The notes beneath the pieces were generated by a model that was given only the letters and a program-made list of their open reading frames with translations, made no database searches and was not told the DNA's origin. Shown piece by piece: positions 8,169-16,262 of a stretch of DNA of 64,000 nucleotides. The position numbers were made by a program, and so were the translations under genes. Numbering within the stretch: position 1 is the first letter of the stretch; each line of letters starts with the position of its first letter. Location: NCBI GenBank assembly GCA_022825675.1, contig JAJDWK010000032.1, positions 124,001 through 188,000 on the forward strand. The letters are read 5' to 3'. Origin of the DNA: Anaerolineae bacterium (lineage in GTDB: Bacteria; Chloroflexota; Anaerolineae; Aggregatilineales; Phototrophicaceae).

Positions 8169-9452
8169 ATGAACTACCTCAAACTGATTAGCAGCAATCA
8201 CGACTTTGCCAAGCTTTGGGCGGCGCAATTGGTCAGCCTGCTGGGTGACTGGTTCAGCACAATTGTCATCTCGGCACTAATCGTCACTTACACCGAAGGC
8301 ACGGGCTACCAGGGCATCGCCGTCAGCGCATTTTTGATAGCGCGGATGCTGCCGCCGCTTATCATGCGGCCGCTGGCGGGCGTACTCGCCGACCGTTTTG
8401 ACAGGAAGAGACTGCTCATCATCAGCGATATGCTGCGGGCGCTGGCGGTCTGTGGTTTGCTTTTTACCACGCGCGGTCCCGAATATCTGCCGCTGATATA
8501 TGTATTTGTTGTCATTCAATTTTTGATTTCATCCGTCTTTGAACCCGCGCGCAACGCCATCATGCCCAGCGTGCTCTATCGTCATGAGCTGGTCATCGGC
8601 AATACGCTCAGCAGCATCACCTGGTCGGCGATGCTGGCGGTCGGCGCTATCACTGGCGGCTTGGTGGCGGAGCTTTTTGGCACACAAATTGCCCTGATAA
8701 TAGACGCGCTGACATTTGTCTTGTCAGCGTTTTTGGTGATGACACTCGTCATTCCCGAGACGCCCCGCTCCGAGATTGATGCGCCGCCGCGCTCCAGCCA
8801 AGACAAATCCAAGCGCAGTTTCGCCGATGGACTCCGTTATTTACGGCACCACCCCGAGGCAGCATCGGCGCTGTTCGTCAAAGCCGGGCAGAGCGTCACC
8901 AGCGCGGATACCTTGCTCATAATTTATGGAACGCAAGTTTTTGTTCTGGGCGACCAGGGCATCACATCAATGGCGATACTGTGGGCGGCATTTGGCATCG
9001 GCGCCATCATCGGACCTTTGATTACCAATCGCTTCAGCGATGAGTCCATCCGCGACCTGCGCCGGTTGATTATCGCCGGCTTCTTAATGATTGTGCTGGG
9101 CTGGCTGCTGTGGGGCTTGGCACCGTCGCTGGAATTGCTGACGCTGGCGGTGGTCGTGCGCGCGATGGGCGGCTCTGTCAATTGGACGTACAGCTCGGTG
9201 ATGATTCAGCAAGTTGTGCCGGACGCCTATTTGGGGCGCATGTTTTCGCTGGATTTCGCCGGTTTTGAGTTGGTGCAAACCATCAGCATCGTGATATTCG
9301 GGCTGCTTATCGACGCGGCGGGCAGCAGCGGGCTTAGCGCCCTGGTCTTTTTATCGGCGCTGGCTGCCATTCCGCCGCTGCTGATATGGCTGCGCCTGGT
9401 GCAAACTCTGGAAAAGAAAGAAGCTGGCACCCTGGCTGGGCTGCCCGCTTAA
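8169..9452 (+). CDS. MFS transporter, EntS/MFS_3-like exporter
   Basis: 427-aa major facilitator with about twelve hydrophobic helices. The N-terminal half carries LLGDWFSTIVISALIV and the loop 2-3 signature RPLAGVLADRFDRKRLLIISD; FEPARNAIMPSVL in helix 4-5 is typical of the MFS_3 (enterobactin exporter-like) group. The central loop is charged (RSSQDKSKRSF). The substrate is unknown; such proteins usually export siderophores, macrolides or other small molecules. ATG 8169 has AAGGGA about 6 nt upstream; the frame extends to 8109 but without a ribosome site. The next gene starts 13 bp downstream, so the two are probably co-transcribed. Confidence 0.87.
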   Translation: MNYLKLISSNHDFAKLWAAQLVSLLGDWFSTIVISALIVTYTEGTGYQGIAVSAFLIARMLPPLIMRPLAGVLADRFDRKRLLIISDMLRALAVCGLLFTTRGPEYLPLIYVFVVIQFLISSVFEPARNAIMPSVLYRHELVIGNTLSSITWSAMLAVGAITGGLVAELFGTQIALIIDALTFVLSAFLVMTLVIPETPRSEIDAPPRSSQDKSKRSFADGLRYLRHHPEAASALFVKAGQSVTSADTLLIIYGTQVFVLGDQGITSMAILWAAFGIGAIIGPLITNRFSDESIRDLRRLIIAGFLMIVLGWLLWGLAPSLELLTLAVVVRAMGGSVNWTYSSVMIQQVVPDAYLGRMFSLDFAGFELVQTISIVIFGLLIDAAGSSGLSALVFLSALAAIPPLLIWLRLVQTLEKKEAGTLAGLPA

Positions 9453-9465
9453 CGCGGAGGGCGCT

Positions 9466-10167
9466 ATGACGAGCTTCCAATATGACGAGAGAGTTCTCGT
9501 GGATTTCCCCGACTTGGTCGCCGGCGTCATCAAAGCCGGGGGTTTGAGCAATCGCCCCAGCTCAGCGGCGCTGCGGGATGCGTACTTCGCCGAGCAGGCG
9601 GCGGTCAAAGCGCGCATAGGCGGGACGCCGCTCAGCGCGCTGCCATCGCTAAAAGCATGGCGGCGGGCTTTCAGCGCTTTCGGCGTTTCGCCAACCAAAT
9701 ATCGCAGCGCCGCCGAAGCCTTGCTGCGCCGCTTGACAAAAAAAGGCGATATCCCCAGCATCAATACACTTGTCGATATCGGCAATATGGTCAGCATCCG
9801 TTATGGCTTGCCGGTCGCTATCTTTGATGTCAGCGCTATCGCCCTGCCGATTACCGTGCATTATGCGGATGGCAGCGAGCTGTACAGCGAATTGTCCAGC
9901 AGCGCAATTATGCGCCCGGAGGCAGGCGAGGTCGTCTTCACCGACCAGCAGAAAATGGTGGTGGCGCGGCGTTGGTGCTGGCGGCAGAGCGCCACCAGCG
10001 CCGCCAACGCGGATACAGCGGAGGCCGTCATCACTATCGAAGCGCAGCACAAAAACAGCGCCGGCGATATCGAAAATGCGCTTATCGACTTGGGCGCGCT
10101 GCTGGCGGAATATGCCGGCGGCGAGCGCGAATCGGCAGTCTTAAACGCTGACAATTGCCGCTTCTAG
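9466..10167 (+). CDS. B3/B4 (PheRS beta-like) domain protein
   Basis: 233-aa stand-alone version of the B3/B4 domain of the phenylalanyl-tRNA synthetase beta subunit (COG3382 type). Recognisable stretches are ALPSLKAWRRAFSAFGVSPTKYRSA, in which SPTKYRSA precedes RRLTKKGDIPSINTLVD, and the later RRWCWRQS. Stand-alone B3/B4 proteins are suspected of editing or binding misacylated tRNA or free amino acids, but their role is not settled. It lies 13 bp behind the MFS gene. Its stop codon shares a CTAG with the stop of the convergent methyltransferase gene. Confidence 0.85.
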   Translation: MTSFQYDERVLVDFPDLVAGVIKAGGLSNRPSSAALRDAYFAEQAAVKARIGGTPLSALPSLKAWRRAFSAFGVSPTKYRSAAEALLRRLTKKGDIPSINTLVDIGNMVSIRYGLPVAIFDVSAIALPITVHYADGSELYSELSSSAIMRPEAGEVVFTDQQKMVVARRWCWRQSATSAANADTAEAVITIEAQHKNSAGDIENALIDLGALLAEYAGGERESAVLNADNCRF

Positions 10168-10964
10168 CCGAGCCGCAGGCGGCAGCTCAACACTGGCGGG
10201 AATTGCGGAAAATCGCGCCAGCTCAGGCTATGGTCTTCGGCGGACACATCAGCCGCGAATGCCGGCTCCAGCATGCCATCAAGCACAAATCCCGCCGTAA
10301 ATGCCGCGCCCAGCAGCTCGCTAAAACTGCGATGAAAATAATAATGCGCTGATGGCTCACCCGGCATGCCCGCTCCCAGCACCGGCGGCATATCAAGATA
10401 ATAGCGCAGGCTCAGCGCATAGATGTCGCGCACTTCGCCATCGTGGTCTTCTTTTTTGTGCAGGAATACCGGGTTGTTGGAGTTAAATGCCGGGTGCATG
10501 GTGGCGAAGACGAAGCGCCCTGCCGGGCGCAATAGCGCCGCCGCGGCGCGGAACAGCGGCGCCACTTCCGGGATATCCATCAGCGCCATTGAGCAGACAA
10601 CCGCGTCAAAGCGGCGGGCGCCCAGCGCCAGCAGCGCCGCTTCATCAGTCGCGTCCAGCAGCATGTAGTCCAGCGTTCCAGCATCAGGGAGCGGGCGCAG
10701 GCGCGCGCGGCGCAGCATCTCCTCGCTGAAGTCGATGGCGGTCACGCGGGCGCCCTGTTGCGCCAGCCGCCGCGACATCACGCCGTTGCCACAGCAGGCA
10801 TCCAGCACCGCTTCGCCCGCGCTTAAGTCCAGCAGCTTCAAGAGTGATGGCTCCACCAGCTGGCGGTGGAAGAGGTTGCCGCTGTCGCCGAATTTCTCGT
10901 CCCAGTATTCCGCCTTGCGGTTCCACAGGTCACGCCCTTCTTCGTTGTAGTCTTGGCTGTTCAC
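10164..10964 (-). CDS. Class I SAM-dependent methyltransferase
   Basis: 266 aa. The Rossmann methyltransferase core is visible: motif I VLDACCGNGVMSRRLA, the acidic residue ending beta-2 in VTAIDFSEEML, motif II-III DATDEAALL and FDAVVCSMALMDI, then LLRPAGRFVFATMHP. This layout is that of Methyltransf_11/25 enzymes acting on small molecules, quinones or lipids; the substrate cannot be read from sequence. GTG 10964 is chosen because GGCGGAGG lies 6-7 nt upstream; an in-frame ATG at 10982 is too close to that ribosome site. The C-terminal 60 residues (GEPSAHYYFHRSFSELL onward) match plant-type small-molecule methyltransferases loosely. The gene is convergent with the B3/B4 gene. Confidence 0.85.
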   Translation of the reverse strand: MNSQDYNEEGRDLWNRKAEYWDEKFGDSGNLFHRQLVEPSLLKLLDLSAGEAVLDACCGNGVMSRRLAQQGARVTAIDFSEEMLRRARLRPLPDAGTLDYMLLDATDEAALLALGARRFDAVVCSMALMDIPEVAPLFRAAAALLRPAGRFVFATMHPAFNSNNPVFLHKKEDHDGEVRDIYALSLRYYLDMPPVLGAGMPGEPSAHYYFHRSFSELLGAAFTAGFVLDGMLEPAFAADVSAEDHSLSWRDFPQFPPVLSCRLRLG

Positions 10965-10996
10965 TGCCTGTCCTCCGCCCATAGCTCCAATGCCGA

Positions 10997-11025
10997 TTGT
11001 ACAGTGTTAATGCCCATTTTATAGC
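10997..11025 (+). promoter_or_regulatory. Possible promoter of the TauE/SafE gene
   Basis: TTGTAC (10997-11002) and TATAGC (11020-11025) are 17 bp apart, about 55 bp before the permease start. Both hexamers are imperfect. The same stretch holds TACAAT on the opposite strand, which may serve the methyltransferase gene. Confidence 0.35.
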
Positions 11026-11081
11026 GGCTGCTTAGAGCTTCTCGCGCGGACAGCGCCTCGCAAATCCGCTGGCGCTGGGCT

Positions 11082-11882
11082 ATGATTGCGCATATTCTTT
11101 CCGCCGCTTTTGCCTGCAAAGTGCTGCCAGTGACCATTTCCAGCGCCCTGGTCGAGATTGTGATGTTCGCCGCCGTTGGCATTCTTGTCGGGCTCTCCAA
11201 AGGCGGGCTTGGCGGACCGGTGCCAGTCGCGCTGACAGTTCCGCTGATGTCGCTGGCTATCGACCCGCAGATTGCGGTCGCCCTTGTGTTGCCTTTGCTG
11301 CTCTTCGCCGATGTTTTCGCCTTGTATTTTTACTGGAAGCGATGGGACCACAGCTATCTCAAGTTGATGCTGCTGCCGGGTTTGATAGGGGTGGCGGTTG
11401 GCACGCTGGTGCTCAAAGATATCGACGCGCTAACGCTCAAGCGCATCATCGGCAGCTTGAGCTTGCTGGCGCTCAGCTTCAAAATCGCGAGTGAGCGGCT
11501 GGCATCGCTGGAGTACAAACCCCGCGGCTGGCATGGCTATTTTGCCGGCTGGGCTTCCGGCTTCGGCTCGACAATCGCCAATGTCGGCGCGCCGCCTTTT
11601 GCCACTTATCTGCTGCTGCAGCCGCAGATGACGCCCATTCGCTTCGTTGGCACAACTACGCTCTTTTTCGCCGTCATGAATCTGACGAAGCTGCCCAGCT
11701 TCATCGCGATTGGCATTTTGGATATCGACCGTTTGCTGGGCATCGCCTGGGTTTTTCTGCTGATACCGCCCGCGGTGATGACCGCCCGCTATCTGATTGG
11801 CAGAATCAATCAGCGCCTCTTTGAATGGCTGATGATGGTGCCGCTGGCGCTGCTCAGCATTGCCTTGCTGCTATCCAGCTAA
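11082..11882 (+). CDS. TauE/SafE-family membrane transporter
   Basis: 266-aa permease of the sulfite exporter TauE/SafE family (DUF81), with seven or eight hydrophobic helices. Typical marks are GILVGLSKGGLGGPVPVALTVP near the N-terminus and the second-half repeat FAGWASGFGSTIANVGAPPFATYLL, reflecting the internal duplication of the family. Members move sulfite, sulfonates or related organic anions; the substrate is unknown here. With a sulfatase elsewhere in the window, sulfite or sulfate-related export is conceivable but not supported by linkage. The start is not well defined because no clear ribosome site precedes ATG 11082. The stop overlaps the stop of the convergent aminotransferase. 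Confidence 0.88.
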   Translation: MIAHILSAAFACKVLPVTISSALVEIVMFAAVGILVGLSKGGLGGPVPVALTVPLMSLAIDPQIAVALVLPLLLFADVFALYFYWKRWDHSYLKLMLLPGLIGVAVGTLVLKDIDALTLKRIIGSLSLLALSFKIASERLASLEYKPRGWHGYFAGWASGFGSTIANVGAPPFATYLLLQPQMTPIRFVGTTTLFFAVMNLTKLPSFIAIGILDIDRLLGIAWVFLLIPPAVMTARYLIGRINQRLFEWLMMVPLALLSIALLLSS

Positions 11883-13123
11883 TGCAGCCAGCGCGCCAGC
11901 GCTCTGATGCCTTCCAGCATTTTCGCCGCATGCTGCTCGGCTGTCCGCTCGGCATTGTCCGCGGTCGCGAGGGCGGCTTCGCCATCAAAGTCAACATAAG
12001 CCAAGCGCGCCGTGAGCTTCTGCGGCTCCATGCCAAAGGCGCTGCCAGGCAGCAACGCTAGCCCCAATTCTTCCAATAGGCGCTCACAGAGCTGGCTGTC
12101 GCTGACAATGCCGCGCTGGACGAGGGCAGCCCGCTGGCAGCTGAAATCGAGCAGCAAATAGAAGCCGCCTTGCGGCGCGTGAGCGCGGATGCCCGCCGCC
12201 AGCAGCGCTTGATGCACCAGGTTGCCGATGGCGCGCAGGCACCGGCGCTGGGCATTGAGGAAAGCCTGCACTTCGGCGCTCAAATCGTAGGCTGCCAGCG
12301 CCGCCAGTTGAATCGGCACCGGCGCGCAGGAATATATCTCGGAGCCCAAGCCAATCAGCGCCGCCTTTAACGCGGGGGGCGCTTGCGCCGGCAATATCAG
12401 CGCGCCCAGCCGCCAGCCGCCAGCCCCGCACCATTTGGACAAGCCGGTGCTGACCAGCGTGCGCTCGGGGTAGATGCTCGCCAGGGACACATGCGCCCCG
12501 CGATGATCGAGCAAAGCGTAGATTTCATCGGATATCACCCAGGCTTTGTGCCGCCGCAGCACCTGCGCCAGCGCTTCCAGTTCCGGGCGGCTGTAGGTCA
12601 AACCATCGGGATTGCCAGGATAATTCAATACCAGCAGCTTCTGTCTGCCCGCGCTGCCGCCGCGGGCGAAGAGCGCATCCAAAGCGGCGGGGCGAACCCG
12701 CCAGCGCGCGTCATACGATGTTGGGATGCGATGCACGGCGTGGCGGGCGATGCGGGCTTGCGGCACATAGGACACCCAGGATGGTCCCGCGGCGTAGAAA
12801 TCACCGGGGCTGAAAGCCTGCATGACGCTGTAGAGCAGCGGTTTGCTGCCCGGCGCCACCAAGACCTGGTCAGCATGGATGGCATAGCCATCGGCTTCTT
12901 GATGAAATGCCGCTATTCTCTCGCGCAGTTCGGGCAAGCCGGCAACCGCCGTGTATTCCTTGCGGGGGCTGGCGCGATGCAAAGCCGCTTGCACGAAGTC
13001 TGGCACCGGGAAAGGCGATTCGCCAAAGCCGAAGCGATAGACCTTGCGCCCGGCGCTTGACACTTCGCCCATCCGCTCGTTCAAACTCAAAGTGCCGGAT
13101 TTGGCAAGAGCCAGGAAAGCCAT
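11879..13123 (-). CDS. PLP-dependent class I/II aminotransferase
   Basis: 414-aa fold-type I aminotransferase of the aspartate aminotransferase group. Visible motifs are EYTAVAGLPELRERIA, VLNYPGNPDGLTYS, ISDEIYALLDH with the Asp that binds the PLP ring nitrogen, STGLSKWCGAGGWRLG with the Schiff-base Lys near residue 229, and RLAYVDFDGEAAL with the carboxylate-binding Arg. Substrate is unknown. ATG 13123 has AGGGGG 5 nt upstream and is preferred over TTG 13168, which would lie almost on the TACAAT -10-like element at 13171-13176 (minus strand). Convergent with the TauE/SafE gene, whose stop codon it overlaps. Confidence 0.9.
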   Translation of the reverse strand: MAFLALAKSGTLSLNERMGEVSSAGRKVYRFGFGESPFPVPDFVQAALHRASPRKEYTAVAGLPELRERIAAFHQEADGYAIHADQVLVAPGSKPLLYSVMQAFSPGDFYAAGPSWVSYVPQARIARHAVHRIPTSYDARWRVRPAALDALFARGGSAGRQKLLVLNYPGNPDGLTYSRPELEALAQVLRRHKAWVISDEIYALLDHRGAHVSLASIYPERTLVSTGLSKWCGAGGWRLGALILPAQAPPALKAALIGLGSEIYSCAPVPIQLAALAAYDLSAEVQAFLNAQRRCLRAIGNLVHQALLAAGIRAHAPQGGFYLLLDFSCQRAALVQRGIVSDSQLCERLLEELGLALLPGSAFGMEPQKLTARLAYVDFDGEAALATADNAERTAEQHAAKMLEGIRALARWLH

Positions 13124-13241
13124 GGCTGCCCCCTGCGCCAGCTGCGCATAGTCAGGACTATTGCGCAAGCATTGTACATCCGATGCGGCTGGGGCGCAGG
13201 CAATCGCGCTAATGAATCAGGGCAATCGCATCAAATTATAA

Positions 13242-13270
13242 TTCACCACCAAGACACAAAGGGCACAAAG
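13242..13270. repeat. Candidate dispersed intergenic repeat
   Basis: Purine/C-rich stretch containing CACCAAGACACAAAG followed by GGGCACAAAG, an internally repetitive ACACAAAG/GCACAAAG pattern. Very similar stretches recur between genes in many unrelated environmental genomes, as far as I remember. Only this single copy is seen in the window, so calling it a repeat rests on memory rather than on this sequence. Confidence 0.35.
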
Positions 13271-13292
13271 CAATCGCAATATGATAAATGAA

Positions 13293-13320
13293 TTGACAGA
13301 CTCACGCTGAATTGCATAAT
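13293..13320 (+). promoter_or_regulatory. Promoter of the ThDP-enzyme gene
   Basis: Consensus TTGACA (13293-13298) and CATAAT (13315-13320) with a 16-bp spacer. The predicted start near 13327 leaves a very short leader before ATG 13343 or 13352, and no ribosome site is obvious. Confidence 0.65.
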
Positions 13321-13342
13321 CGTAGCGGCGCTCCCGACCAGA

Positions 13343-14962
13343 ATGCGAGCCATGCCCACTGTCGCGCAATACCTCGTAAACAAACTGCTAGCCGCCGGCG
13401 TCAAGCGGGTATATGGCTTGCCAGGCGGTGAAAATGTTACCATTCTGGAAGCGCTGCGGCAGGGCGGCATCGAATTCCTGCTCGTCAAAAATGAGAGCAG
13501 CGCCTGCTACATGGCGGCGACCGAAGCGCGGCTGAGCGGCAGCATCGGCGTCGCGCTCGCCACGCTTGGTCCGGGCGCGGCAAATGCTTGCGCCGGCTTG
13601 GCGCACGCATATCTTGACAGAGCGCCAATTCTGCTTATCACCGCCGCTTCTGACCCCGCGCGCCGCGGGCGGCACACGCACCAGGTACTCGACCTCAACG
13701 CGGTGTTCGCGCCCATAAGCAAATACACTGCCGAGCTGCGCGCGGGCAGCGCCGCCATGCGCATTGACAGCGCGCTCGCGCTGGCGAAAGCGGCGCGCCC
13801 GGGTCCCGTACATCTCGCCCTGCACAATGCCATCGCCGGGCAAGAGCTGGGGCGGTTCCCGGCCTCAGCAGGCGTCAAGCTGCCGGCTTCGGCAGCTTCA
13901 AAGGAGCTGCCCAAGCTGGAAGAGATGCGCCAGCTGCTGGCGGCGGCGCGAAAGCCGATTATCCAGGTCGGCTTGGGGCTGGAGCCCGAAAGACCCTATG
14001 CCGAGCTGCGCGCCTTTGCCGAGGCGCTGGGCGCCCCTGTCATCGATACGCCCAAGAGCAAAGGCGCGCTTCCACAGCGCCATCCCCTGTTCGCTGGCAC
14101 CATCGGCTTGACGCGCGCCGACCCCGCTTATGCCCTGCTGGACGAAGCCGACCTGATACTCGCGCTGGGCTTTGATGTCGTCGAATTGGTCAAACCCTGG
14201 GGCTATCAAAAGCCCTTGCTGTGGATTGCAAACTGGGCGAATCAGGACCCGCGCATAGAATGCACCATTGAGCGCGTCGGCGGGATTGGCGCGCTGCTCA
14301 AGCAGCTGATGCCGCTGGCGGCACCCGCGGATGATGCCTGGGGCGAAGCCCGCGTCAAGCAATTTCGCGCAGGGCGCTCCGTTGAACTGCTGCCCAAGCC
14401 AGAGCCAGGGCGCATATTGCCGAGTACATTTTTGCGCTCGCTGCGCGCTAACAGCGCCGACGACCTGCTCGTGACCACCGATGTCGGCTCGCACAAGATC
14501 TTCGCGGCGCTGGAATGGGCGGCGCAGCTGCCAAATCGCTATTTTGTCTCCAACGGGCTTTCGGCGATGGGCTTCGGCTTGTCCAGCGCCATCGCCGCCG
14601 CGCTCGTCAGCAAGCGGCATGTCGCCTGCATCACGGGTGATGCGGGTCTGGCGATGGTGATGGGCGAATTGGGCTTGCTCGCCGAGCGGGAGCTGCCGCT
14701 GCTGCTGGCGGTGATGAACGATTCGGCGCTTGACCTCATCCGCTCCGCCCAGCGGCGGCAGGGAGCACCAGCATTTGGTACGGAATTTCTTAATCCCGAT
14801 TATGAGCATATCGCGGCGGCATTCGCCCTGGACTATCGCCGCGCGGATTCGAGAGCGAGCTGCGATAGCGCCATCCGCCACTGGCGGCGGAGCGGGAAAG
14901 CGCTGCTGCTTGATGTACGCATCGACCCAATTGGCTACCCGACCACGCCCAGAAGCGGCTAA
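13343..14962 (+). CDS. ThDP-dependent enzyme, acetolactate synthase-like
   Basis: 539-aa three-domain thiamine diphosphate enzyme of the acetolactate synthase/benzoylformate decarboxylase superfamily. The N-terminal pyrimidine-binding domain has YGLPGGENVTILEAL and the catalytic Glu51 in VKNESSACYMA; LGPGAANACAGLAHAY is typical of the group. The C-terminal domain carries the ThDP/Mg motif starting CITGDAG near residue 430 and ending MND about 30 residues later. No adjacent small regulatory subunit is present, and ilvC is absent, so a biosynthetic acetolactate synthase is not implied; decarboxylation or carboligation of a 2-oxo acid is the safe statement. ATG 13352 is an equally possible start. 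Its stop overlaps the stop of the convergent DegT gene. Confidence 0.88.
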   Translation: MRAMPTVAQYLVNKLLAAGVKRVYGLPGGENVTILEALRQGGIEFLLVKNESSACYMAATEARLSGSIGVALATLGPGAANACAGLAHAYLDRAPILLITAASDPARRGRHTHQVLDLNAVFAPISKYTAELRAGSAAMRIDSALALAKAARPGPVHLALHNAIAGQELGRFPASAGVKLPASAASKELPKLEEMRQLLAAARKPIIQVGLGLEPERPYAELRAFAEALGAPVIDTPKSKGALPQRHPLFAGTIGLTRADPAYALLDEADLILALGFDVVELVKPWGYQKPLLWIANWANQDPRIECTIERVGGIGALLKQLMPLAAPADDAWGEARVKQFRAGRSVELLPKPEPGRILPSTFLRSLRANSADDLLVTTDVGSHKIFAALEWAAQLPNRYFVSNGLSAMGFGLSSAIAAALVSKRHVACITGDAGLAMVMGELGLLAERELPLLLAVMNDSALDLIRSAQRRQGAPAFGTEFLNPDYEHIAAAFALDYRRADSRASCDSAIRHWRRSGKALLLDVRIDPIGYPTTPRSG

Positions 14963-16212
14963 AGCGCGCGAATGCGCTCCGCCAGCGCCGGCTCTCGCAA
15001 TAATGCCGCCTGGATTTTGCGCAGCGCGGCGATGACATCATCGATGCCGGCTTGGTCGCCGCGGAAGATCGCTTCTTCCAGCCACATGCCTTCCGCGCCG
15101 CTGATGCGCTCCGCCACCGGCAAGCGCATGCGCGCGAAATCAAAATATTCGGGGAATGCTGATGGCACGGGCAGCCGCGAATTACGCGGCTGGAACAGGT
15201 CATAGCGGTACATCGGGTCATAGCCGCGGTAACAGGGGATGCCCTCCGCCGCCAGCGCCCGCGCCAAGATGGCATTGCCCGCGCCGAACGCCGCCGGCTC
15301 AATGGCGAAGGTATAGGCGAAAAGGGCGCGCCGCCGCTGGCGCGGGTCTCGCTTCAAAACGCGGATGCCTTCAATCTCGCTCAAGGCTTCGTCCAAATAG
15401 GCTGCCCGCTCTTCCCGCAGCCGCGCCTGCGCGGGGAAGCGCTCCAGCGCCACATTCAACAGCGCCGCTTGCAGCTCGGTCATGCGGTAGTTGCCGCCCT
15501 GACGCGTATGCGCGCCCTCAGGGTCATGCGGGCGGCCGCAGTCGATGATGCTGGCGGCGCGCCAGGCATGTTCTTGCGAGCGGCAGAGCAGAACGCCGCC
15601 TTCACCAGCCGTCAAAATCTTGGAAGATTGCATGCTGAAGGAGCCAAAATGCCCGATGGTGCCGGCGCCGCCGCTGCGCCAACTGGCGCCATGGGCGTGG
15701 GCGGCATCTTCGATGACGAGCAGATTATGCCGCTCGGCAATTGCCATGATCGCGTCCATATCCGCCATGTGCGCGGCGACATGCACCGGCAATATCGCGC
15801 GTGTGCGCTCGGTGATAGCCGCCTCAATCGCCGCGGGGTCGATGCAGAAGGTATTCGGGTCAATGTCCACCAGCACCGGCAGCGCGCCCGCCATCATCGG
15901 CGCGGCGGCAGTTGCCTGAAAGGTGTAGGCGGGCACAATGACCTCATCGCCCCAGCCGATATCCGCCGCCCGCAGCGCTACTTCCAAAGTGAGCGTGCCG
16001 TTCATCACGGCGACGGCGTGTTCCCCGCCCTGCATAGCGAGAAAAGCATCGAGAAAGCGCTGCGTCTGCGCGCCGGGATAAGGAAAGCCGCCCCAATTAC
16101 CACTGCGAACCACCGCGGTTACCGCCGCGATATCACGCTCGTCATGCGGGGGCCAAGGCGGATAGGGTGCCGCCCGCGTCCGCTCCCCTCCCAAAATCGC
16201 CAATTCAGACAT
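14959..16212 (-). CDS. DegT/DnrJ/EryC1/StrS-family PLP enzyme
   Basis: 417-aa fold-type I PLP protein of the sugar aminotransferase family. Visible marks are FLAMQGGEHAVAVMNGT, DEVIVPAYTFQATAAAP, VIEDAAHAHGASW with the PLP-binding Asp, and SMQSSKILTAGEGG with the Schiff-base Lys near residue 198. The region GGNYRMTELQAALL is also typical. These enzymes aminate keto-sugars or, in AHBA synthase-like members, cyclic substrates. There are no neighbouring nucleotide-sugar genes, so the substrate is unknown. GGAG lies 8 nt before ATG 16212. It is the last gene of the SDR-amidase-permease-DegT run, 50 bp behind the lactate permease-like gene. Confidence 0.9.
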   Translation of the reverse strand: MSELAILGGERTRAAPYPPWPPHDERDIAAVTAVVRSGNWGGFPYPGAQTQRFLDAFLAMQGGEHAVAVMNGTLTLEVALRAADIGWGDEVIVPAYTFQATAAAPMMAGALPVLVDIDPNTFCIDPAAIEAAITERTRAILPVHVAAHMADMDAIMAIAERHNLLVIEDAAHAHGASWRSGGAGTIGHFGSFSMQSSKILTAGEGGVLLCRSQEHAWRAASIIDCGRPHDPEGAHTRQGGNYRMTELQAALLNVALERFPAQARLREERAAYLDEALSEIEGIRVLKRDPRQRRRALFAYTFAIEPAAFGAGNAILARALAAEGIPCYRGYDPMYRYDLFQPRNSRLPVPSAFPEYFDFARMRLPVAERISGAEGMWLEEAIFRGDQAGIDDVIAALRKIQAALLREPALAERIRAL

Positions 16213-16262
16213 CAGCCAGCTCCATCAGCGAACGCGAAAAGCGCGAGACATCGCCGCCGCCA

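Noticed and set aside
13343..14962. Calling the ThDP enzyme ilvB
   Set aside because: No ilvN, ilvC or other branched-chain genes nearby, and the family has many activities with the same motifs.
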